A DNA stretch of 9,845 nucleotides from NCBI GenBank assembly GCA_002685655.1, contig NYXM01000106.1, positions 1 to 9,845 on the forward strand, given 5' to 3'. The DNA comes from Planctomycetaceae bacterium. GTDB lineage: Bacteria > Planctomycetota > Planctomycetia > Pirellulales > Pirellulaceae. A program made the position numbers and the translations under genes. The notes under the pieces were generated by a model that saw nothing but the letters and a program-made list of their open reading frames with translations, searched no databases and was not told the origin of the DNA. This document shows, one piece after another, positions 5,449 through 9,845 of this stretch (positions within the stretch are counted from its first letter, which is position 1; each line of letters opens with the position of its first letter).

Positions 5449-7557
5449 ATGAAGATTTTGGCCAACTGTCTGGTTGCTTTGTCGGTGACATTCCTTCTTG
5501 TCGCCACGATTCAGGCTCAAGGAGAGGCACCCGCGCCACGCGATACGTCGCGCGGCGACGAAATGATCGCTGAGTATTTTCGCGCGGAGACAGAACAGCT
5601 TCGTCGCGGCAGTATGACTAGCATCCAATCGTTGGAAGATTGGCAATCACAACGCGACGTCTATCGCAGTCAGTTGCTAGAAATGTTGGGCCTGGAGCCA
5701 CTGCCGGAGAAGACTCCGCTGCAGGCGAAAGTAACGGGCCGCGTCACGCATGACGAGTTCTTTGTCGAGAACATTCACTTTCAATCTCGCCCTGGATTGT
5801 ACGTCACCGGCAACCTCTACGTCCCGAAACAAGTCGACGGGAAGCTACCCGCCATTCTATACGTATGTGGTCACGGTCGCGTGAAGAAGGACGGGATCAG
5901 CTACGGAAACAAAGTGCACTACCAGCATCATGGCCAGTGGTTCGCGCGAAACGGCTACGTCTGTTTGACGATTGACACGCTTCAGTTGGGCGAAATCGAA
6001 GGGATTCATCATGGCACATATAACCACGACATGTGGTGGTGGCTCAATCGAGGCTACACGCCCGCTGGCGTCGAAGCGTGGAATTGCGTGCGAGCCTTGG
6101 ACTATCTGGAGACTCGACCGGAAGTGGATTCGAGCCGCTTTGGCGTAACAGGACGCAGCGGTGGTGGAGCTTATAGCTGGTGGATCGCGGCGATCGACGA
6201 GCGCATCAAAGCCGCCGTTCCTGTGGCGGGCATTACGGACCTACAGAATCATGTCGTCGATGGCTGCGTCGAAGGCCATTGCGACTGCATGTACATGGTC
6301 AACACGCACCGTTGGGACTATGGCCAGGTCGCCGCGTTGGTGGCTCCGCGCCCTCTCTTGATCAGCAATACGGATACAGACCGGATCTTTCCCTTAGATG
6401 GGGTGATGAGGACGTTCGAATCGGTGCGCCGAATCTATGCGTTGCACGATGCCGCGGACAAGGTGGCACTGAACATCACCGCGGGCGGGCATAAAGACAC
6501 GCAGGAGTTACGCGTCCACGCGTTCCGATGGTTCAATCAGCACCTCAAGAACGACGACAGCCTGATCGAGAAGACGGCCACCAAATTCTTCGAACCGCCG
6601 GAACTACGCGTTCTTGATGCATCGCCTGAGGATGAAAAGAACACAGAGATTCACGAGTCGTTTGTCGCTCACGCACCCGCTCCGACAGTACCGCTTGACG
6701 CGCTGGCGTGGGACGCCGCCTGTGAGACGCAAAGGAAGCACCTTGTCCAGCGGTCCTTCGCCGGATGGCCAGTGAAGGACGCTGATCTGGCTGTGCAGAA
6801 GAAGTTTTCCGTCGTTCGGGATGGCATTCAATTGACGGCCTTCGACTTTGTCAGCCAGTCGCCAATCACGTTGCGGGTCTACGTGGCACAGCGAGCTGGC
6901 CTCGAACGGGCCGACTTGATCGTATTGAATGTGCTCGACGACCAGGCGTGGGACGAGTTTCTGGCTACGGCGCGACGGGCATTCGAAAAGGAGTTGGCCG
7001 GCGAGCAGTTGCCGACGGCAGACCAGAAAGGCTTCGACCAGTGGAAGCAGATGTTCCAGTCATCTCCATGGGCGATGGCGTACGTGGCACCGCGCGGCAT
7101 CGGGCCGACCGCATGGGATCAAAGCACGCGCAAGCAAACTCAACATCGCCGCCGATTCTACTTGTTGGGGCAGTCCTTGGATGGTATGCGCATCTACGAC
7201 ACCCGGCGTGCCATACAGGCCCTCAGGACTCAAGCCGAGTTTGTGGAGACGCCGTTTTGGTTGCAAAGTCAGCGTACCATGGCTGGGGTGGCGTTGTATG
7301 CTTCGTTGTTTGAACCCGAGATTCGGCGGCTCGATCTGTACGACCTGCCTCCCAGTCATCGCGATGGGCCGTACCTGCTGAATGTAAGCCGCTTCGTTGA
7401 TTTGCGCGAAACCGTCGCCATGGTCGCCCAACGCAGCCAAGTCGTGCTCTACGACGAAGATCCCAAGCCTTGGAAGTTGGTCAGTGATATCGTAAATAAG
7501 CTGGGATGGGATAAGAAACAATTTCAGATTCGTCAACCGCCCGCTGCTGGACAGTGA
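5449..7557 (+). CDS. Exported tandem alpha/beta hydrolase, acetylxylan-esterase-like
   Basis: A 702-residue protein. The ATG at 5449 is chosen over 5434 because AGGAG sits six bases before it and it begins a good signal peptide (MKILANCLVALSVTFLLVATIQAQ, cleavage near AQA|Q). The first catalytic domain spans about residues 60-370: beta strand KLPAILYVCGHG, nucleophile elbow GRSGGG with Ser237, a motif GCVEGHCDCMYM (272-283) that I link to planctomycete esterase-like proteins, ALVAPRPLLI before the acid region NTDTDRIFP (Asp309 or Asp311), and TAGGHKD with His348. All three triad elements are present and in the right order. The second half (about 450-690) repeats the fold in weaker form: RADLIVLNVLDD, WAMAYVAPRGIGPT, an elbow-like GQSLDG (Ser576, but Asp where the second Gly should be), and RFVDLRETVAMVAQRSQVVLYD. 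It probably removes acetyl or other ester groups from polysaccharides outside the cytoplasm, a common planctomycete trait; substrate is inferred. The C-terminal domain is likely inactive or altered. Confidence 0.85.
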   Translation: MKILANCLVALSVTFLLVATIQAQGEAPAPRDTSRGDEMIAEYFRAETEQLRRGSMTSIQSLEDWQSQRDVYRSQLLEMLGLEPLPEKTPLQAKVTGRVTHDEFFVENIHFQSRPGLYVTGNLYVPKQVDGKLPAILYVCGHGRVKKDGISYGNKVHYQHHGQWFARNGYVCLTIDTLQLGEIEGIHHGTYNHDMWWWLNRGYTPAGVEAWNCVRALDYLETRPEVDSSRFGVTGRSGGGAYSWWIAAIDERIKAAVPVAGITDLQNHVVDGCVEGHCDCMYMVNTHRWDYGQVAALVAPRPLLISNTDTDRIFPLDGVMRTFESVRRIYALHDAADKVALNITAGGHKDTQELRVHAFRWFNQHLKNDDSLIEKTATKFFEPPELRVLDASPEDEKNTEIHESFVAHAPAPTVPLDALAWDAACETQRKHLVQRSFAGWPVKDADLAVQKKFSVVRDGIQLTAFDFVSQSPITLRVYVAQRAGLERADLIVLNVLDDQAWDEFLATARRAFEKELAGEQLPTADQKGFDQWKQMFQSSPWAMAYVAPRGIGPTAWDQSTRKQTQHRRRFYLLGQSLDGMRIYDTRRAIQALRTQAEFVETPFWLQSQRTMAGVALYASLFEPEIRRLDLYDLPPSHRDGPYLLNVSRFVDLRETVAMVAQRSQVVLYDEDPKPWKLVSDIVNKLGWDKKQFQIRQPPAAGQ

Positions 7558-7669
7558 CGCCGTGCCACACGCGGTTGAATACCGCACATTCAGAATGCCT
7601 GTACGATCGCCTGCCTTATTCTACTGGCTCTGCCGGTAGTCAGTGATTTTCCTGACTTTGGTTCCGATT
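7558..7669 (+). other. Short intergenic region before the aminotransferase
   Basis: It holds a weak hairpin GCGGT-TGAAT-ACCGC (7571-7585) without a T-run and no clear promoter or Shine-Dalgarno before the ATG at 7670. Whether the hydrolase and aminotransferase are co-transcribed cannot be told. Confidence 0.4.
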
Positions 7670-8773
7670 ATGTCTCATCCCTGGATTGCCGACCGCACCA
7701 AAGCGTTCGATTCAAGCGGTATTCGGAAGGTTTTTGACCTTGCCAGCAAGTTGAAAGACCCAATCAATCTCTCAATCGGACAGCCAGATTTCGATGTCCC
7801 GGTTCCGGTTCAGGACGCTTGTATCGACGCCATTCGTAGCGGCAAGAACGGCTACGCGCTCTCGCAAGGCATGCCCGTGCTGCGCGACAAGCTGCAAGCT
7901 CGGATCGACCAGGAATACAGCCACGCTGATCGGACTGTCTTCATCTGCTCCGGCACGAGCGGTGGATTGGTGCTGTCGATGTGGTCACTGATCGATCCAG
8001 GCGACGAGGTGGTCATATTCGATCCATATTTTGTGATGTACGAATCGTTGGTGCGGCTTGTTGGTGGTGTTCCTGTGTTGGTCGACACCTATCCGGATTT
8101 TGCGATCGATCTAAACAAGGTAGATGAGGCGATTACACCTCGCACCAAGATGATTTTGCTGAACAGCCCAGCGAATCCGACGGGTGTGGTGGCCACCGAA
8201 GCGGAAATACGCGGACTGGCTGAGCTCGCCAAGAAGTACGAAATCGCCTTGGTATCCGACGAGATTTACCGCGACTTCTGCTACGACGGCGATTTCTGCT
8301 CACCAGCAAGTTTCAACGACCAGACAATTGTCATTGATGGCTTCTCTAAGAGTCACGCTATGACCGGTTGGCGTGTTGGCTTCGTACACGGTCCGGCGGA
8401 AGTCATCAACACGATGATCAAGCTGCAGCAATACTCGTTTGTCTGCGCACCGCAGCCCGCACAATGGGCAGCAGCCGTGGCGATGGACGTCAAGCTCGAC
8501 GGCCATGTCGAGGATTATCGACACAAACGCGATTTACTGGTTGATGGGCTTTCGGATCGTTACGAGTTGGTCACCCCGCGAGGCGCATTTTATGCTTTTC
8601 CAAGAGCACCTGGTGGCCGCGGAAGCGAATTCGTGACTCGCGTGATCGAAGAGAACCTATTGATTATTCCCGGCAGCATCTTCAGCCGGCACGATACGCA
8701 CTTTCGCATCTCGTATGCAGCCACCGATGCCGTTATCGAGCGTGGCATCGAGGTGTTACGGCGGCTTGCTTAA
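7670..8773 (+). CDS. Class I/II PLP-dependent aminotransferase (aspartate/aromatic type)
   Basis: A 367-residue cytoplasmic enzyme, usual length for the family. ATG 7670 is chosen over a GTG at 7643 because MSHPWIADRTKAFDSSGIRKVFDLA matches the normal amino end; the nine extra residues add nothing and neither start has a ribosome site. Fold-type I landmarks are complete: LSIGQPDF near residues 34-41, GYALSQG (61-67), the cofactor-contact turn CSGTSGG (93-99), NSPANPTG with Asn169, VSDEIY with Asp197 and Tyr200, and the Schiff-base lysine in GFSKSHAMTGWRVG (Lys227, with Arg235). The substrate-carboxylate arginine is in FRISYA (Arg346). It moves an amino group between an amino acid and a 2-oxo acid, with aspartate, aromatic or alanine-type substrates all possible. 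Nothing in the neighbours points to one pathway. Confidence 0.93.
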   Translation: MSHPWIADRTKAFDSSGIRKVFDLASKLKDPINLSIGQPDFDVPVPVQDACIDAIRSGKNGYALSQGMPVLRDKLQARIDQEYSHADRTVFICSGTSGGLVLSMWSLIDPGDEVVIFDPYFVMYESLVRLVGGVPVLVDTYPDFAIDLNKVDEAITPRTKMILLNSPANPTGVVATEAEIRGLAELAKKYEIALVSDEIYRDFCYDGDFCSPASFNDQTIVIDGFSKSHAMTGWRVGFVHGPAEVINTMIKLQQYSFVCAPQPAQWAAAVAMDVKLDGHVEDYRHKRDLLVDGLSDRYELVTPRGAFYAFPRAPGGRGSEFVTRVIEENLLIIPGSIFSRHDTHFRISYAATDAVIERGIEVLRRLA

Positions 8774-8778
8774 TGCAG

Positions 8779-8799
8779 CGCGACGGCCGCCAACCAAAA
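8779..8799. repeat. 21-bp direct repeat, copy 1
   Basis: It begins CGCGACGGCCGCC and ends AACCAAAA, and is identical over 21 bases to 9705-9725. It starts five bases after the aminotransferase TAA. Read on the minus strand it is TTTTGG...CGCG and follows the hairpin at 8801-8855 directly, just as copy 2 follows the hairpin at 9728-9753. Confidence 0.85.
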
Positions 8800-8855
8800 G
8801 AGCAGGCGCACTCCGTGTGCCGTAGCGGTAGACGGCACACGGAGTGTAGCCCGCT
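8796..8855 (-). terminator. Large palindromic element with 15-bp perfect stem, likely terminator of the minus-strand membrane-protein gene
   Basis: Arms 8809-8823 (CACTCCGTGTGCCGT) and 8832-8846 (ACGGCACACGGAGTG) pair perfectly around the loop AGCGGTAG. After a small internal loop, AGCAGGC (8801-8807) and GCCCGCT (8849-8855) pair with one mismatch, so the stem is about 21 bp. On the minus strand the hairpin ends in CTCTTTTGG, a short T-run, which fits a terminator for the gene ending at 8948. From memory, GGCACACGGAGTGT-type palindromes are repeated many times in Pirellula-type genomes, so this may be a dispersed element that also serves as a terminator. Confidence 0.65.
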
Positions 8856-8947
8856 ACTATCAAACACGCGCGCACGGTGCAACCGTGACCAAGAGAGCCT
8901 CGAACCAATCCGAGCGGTAGCTCGCATCGGTCTAAGGCACAGCCTCA

Positions 8948-9514
8948 CTAGCCTGGCCAGGCTGGAAATGACGCTAGATACTCGGCGTTGGCACCCTTGA
9001 GCCAGACGTAGGCGTCGTCGATCTTTGTCGGCGAGACCATCCGTGAGGCCACCAGGCCGTAGATCGCACCGAAAAGAAACAGGACCAGGCCTGCGATGAT
9101 CAGGATTCCGAAAGCACCGTTCCGGTCGACCATGGCAGCTCCAACGATGACCATTGCGATCGATGCCAAAACCGACCCCCAACCGATCATCATGGCGCGA
9201 CCACGCTTGGCGAACCACTCGTCGCTGAGGCCGATGTAGATGGTTGCTTTCTTGGAAAGGATGAGCGCGAGGATAATATAAATGCAGATGCTGATCAGAA
9301 TACTCAAGAAGATCGCCGGGTGATGCCAATTCAGGCTCCGTTTGAGTTTGCGATCCGTTAGCACATTGCTTTTTATACAGCGATCGGGCAGCGCGGCATC
9401 CTTACGCATGACTAGCAGCGAGCCCTGTCGCCAGATGCCACTTTTGTCGAGCTCCTGCGGCTTCAAAATGGGGTCCGCGACTTGCGGTGGCTGATAGGGA
9501 TTATCACTGGACAC
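8948..9514 (-). CDS. Planctomycete-type membrane protein with three helices
   Basis: A 188-residue protein on the minus strand, TAG at 8950-8948. The frame opens at 9664, but the GTG at 9514 is chosen: AGGAG (minus strand, 9526-9522) stands seven bases upstream, and it yields the amino end SSDNPYQPPQ, a hallmark start (DNPYQPP) of many small planctomycete membrane proteins. A cytoplasm-facing segment with SGIWRQGSLLVMRKDAALPDRCIKSN (residues 25-50) precedes a basic patch RKLKRSLNWHHP and three hydrophobic segments at about 67-86, 107-129 and 133-156. The C-terminus carries SPTKIDDAYVWLKGANAEYLASFPAWPG, with YVWLKG...YL...P.WPG looking conserved in this group. No catalytic motif is visible; function unknown. 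It stands alone, convergent with the aminotransferase. Confidence 0.85.
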   Translation of the reverse strand: MSSDNPYQPPQVADPILKPQELDKSGIWRQGSLLVMRKDAALPDRCIKSNVLTDRKLKRSLNWHHPAIFLSILISICIYIILALILSKKATIYIGLSDEWFAKRGRAMMIGWGSVLASIAMVIVGAAMVDRNGAFGILIIAGLVLFLFGAIYGLVASRMVSPTKIDDAYVWLKGANAEYLASFPAWPG

Positions 9515-9521
9515 AACGTGA

Positions 9522-9526
9522 CTCCT
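9522..9526 (-). promoter_or_regulatory. Ribosome-binding site deciding the GTG start at 9514
   Basis: CTCCT on the plus strand reads AGGAG on the minus strand, seven bases before GTG 9514-9512. It is the reason to reject the 50-residue longer frame. Confidence 0.7.
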
Positions 9527-9585
9527 CGTTATTGAATGCAGGTCGAACCGACAGGTTCTGCCGTGGGAATTAATGGCAGCGGGTG

Positions 9586-9614
9586 ATTCTATTTTCCCAT
9601 CACGCCATAAACAA
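9586..9614 (-). promoter_or_regulatory. Candidate sigma-70-like promoter of the membrane-protein gene
   Basis: On the minus strand TTGTTT (9614-9609) and TAGAAT (9591-9586) are 17 bases apart. The -10 box matches TATAAT at five of six positions and the -35 box only at TTG. Transcription would start near 9579, leaving a leader of about 65 bases before the GTG at 9514. Position and spacing are right; the -35 match is weak. Confidence 0.35.
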
Positions 9615-9704
9615 GATACCTTCGCGAGGCACGCCGCCTGTTGGAATTGCAGCTGAAACGACACGGTGCCGAATTTTTTCTATGCAATAGGGACCTGCTC
9701 ATGA

Positions 9705-9725
9705 CGCGACGGCCGCCAACCAAAA
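9705..9725. repeat. 21-bp direct repeat, copy 2
   Basis: Identical over 21 bases to 8779-8799, in the same orientation and 926 bases away. Its A-run overlaps the T-run of the minus-strand terminator at 9722-9753. The two copies flank the membrane-protein gene. Confidence 0.85.
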
Positions 9726-9753
9726 AAGGGCGCGACGAATCGTCGTCGCACCC
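9722..9753 (-). terminator. Intrinsic terminator for a minus-strand gene entering from the right
   Basis: GCGACGA (9732-9738) and TCGTCGC (9743-9749) pair around an ATCG loop; after one C-A mismatch GGG (9728-9730) pairs with CCC (9751-9753). On the minus strand the stem is followed directly by six T residues (9727-9722). It lies 56 bases beyond the TAG at 9810, as expected for the end of a gene transcribed leftward. Confidence 0.75.
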
Positions 9754-9809
9754 AGTCTTGGGAGGTTTTCAGGATTTTCTCAGCTGCCGTTGGGGAGAAC
9801 CTACCCAGG

Positions 9810-9845
9810 CTAGGCACTCTTTTTTGGTTTAGCCATCGTGAACAA
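9810..9845 (-). CDS. Probable C-terminal end of an unidentified gene (partial)
   Basis: On the minus strand the frame from the window edge reads LFTMAKPKKSA and stops at TAG (9812-9810). Only 11 codons are visible and no domain can be named. The call rests on the good minus-strand terminator 56 bases downstream, which needs a gene to terminate. The lysine-rich, short tail is normal for a soluble protein. The alternative is a chance open frame with the real gene ending further right. Confidence 0.4.
   Translation of the reverse strand: MFTMAKPKKSA

Noticed and set aside
7571..7585. GCGGT-TGAAT-ACCGC hairpin as terminator of the hydrolase gene
   Set aside because: Only 5 bp of stem and no T-run.
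7060..7587. 175-codon minus-strand frame opposite the hydrolase, and other long antisense frames such as 4193-4663, 4312-4851 and 4981-5646
   Set aside because: They lie opposite well-supported genes with recognisable motifs and are products of GC-rich codon use.
8950..8963. 14-bp perfect palindrome AGCCTGGCCAGGCT overlapping the stop of the membrane-protein gene
   Set aside because: It encodes the terminal PAWPG, which seems conserved in this family, and has no T-run; the coding constraint explains most of it.
9515..9664. 50-residue amino extension of the membrane-protein gene
   Set aside because: An AGGAG sits just before GTG 9514, and DNPYQPP is the usual amino end of this protein type; the extension also covers the candidate promoter.
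8779..9725. The segment between the 21-bp repeats as a transposon or integrative element
   Set aside because: There is no transposase, integrase or terminal inverted repeat, and the gene inside is a typical planctomycete membrane protein.

Overview
The window looks like chromosomal DNA from a planctomycete, most likely of the Pirellulales (Pirellula/Rhodopirellula-like). This rests on family recognition without a search. The clues are a type I dockerin at the end of a large protein, a small membrane protein starting with the DNPYQPP motif, a DUF11 lipoprotein with the DEYICxGGD module, a secreted alpha/beta hydrolase with a GCVEGHCDCM motif, several signal peptides, and perfect palindromes between genes. 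Three of the six complete genes with their own upstream context show an AGGAG- or GGGGG-like ribosome site and others show none, which is normal for the phylum.

Layout: (1) 1-434, the C-terminal 143 codons of a dockerin-bearing protein that enters from the left. (2) 435-572, a convergent gap with two palindromes. (3) 573-1484, minus strand, a secreted LolA-like hypothetical protein. (4) 1485-1824, a divergent intergenic region with a nested inverted repeat. (5) 1825-5247, plus strand, three envelope genes: a Gly/Pro/Met-rich lipoprotein, a shorter secreted paralogue of its core, and a DUF11 (OmcB-like) lipoprotein whose start overlaps the preceding stop (ATGA). A strong intrinsic terminator and a second hairpin lie between the first two genes. 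(6) 5449-7557, a large exported tandem alpha/beta hydrolase of acetylxylan-esterase type. (7) 7670-8773, a cytoplasmic class I/II PLP aminotransferase. (8) 8948-9514, minus strand, a three-helix planctomycete membrane protein. (9) 9810-9845, the probable tail of another minus-strand gene.

Five of the seven main products appear to be exported or envelope-bound, and the membrane protein adds a sixth. The best candidate for an undescribed system is the 1825-5247 cluster: two related surface proteins plus a translationally coupled DUF11 protein, with an RNA arrangement between genes one and two that could control how much of genes two and three is made. The loop of the first hairpin is exactly complementary to the loop of the terminator, and the complementarity extends to 12 bases, so kissing loops or an antiterminator are both possible. 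The right-hand end holds a second curiosity: a 21-base exact repeat follows the T-run of two different minus-strand terminator-like hairpins about 0.9 kb apart. No CRISPR array, transposase, tRNA or rRNA was seen.
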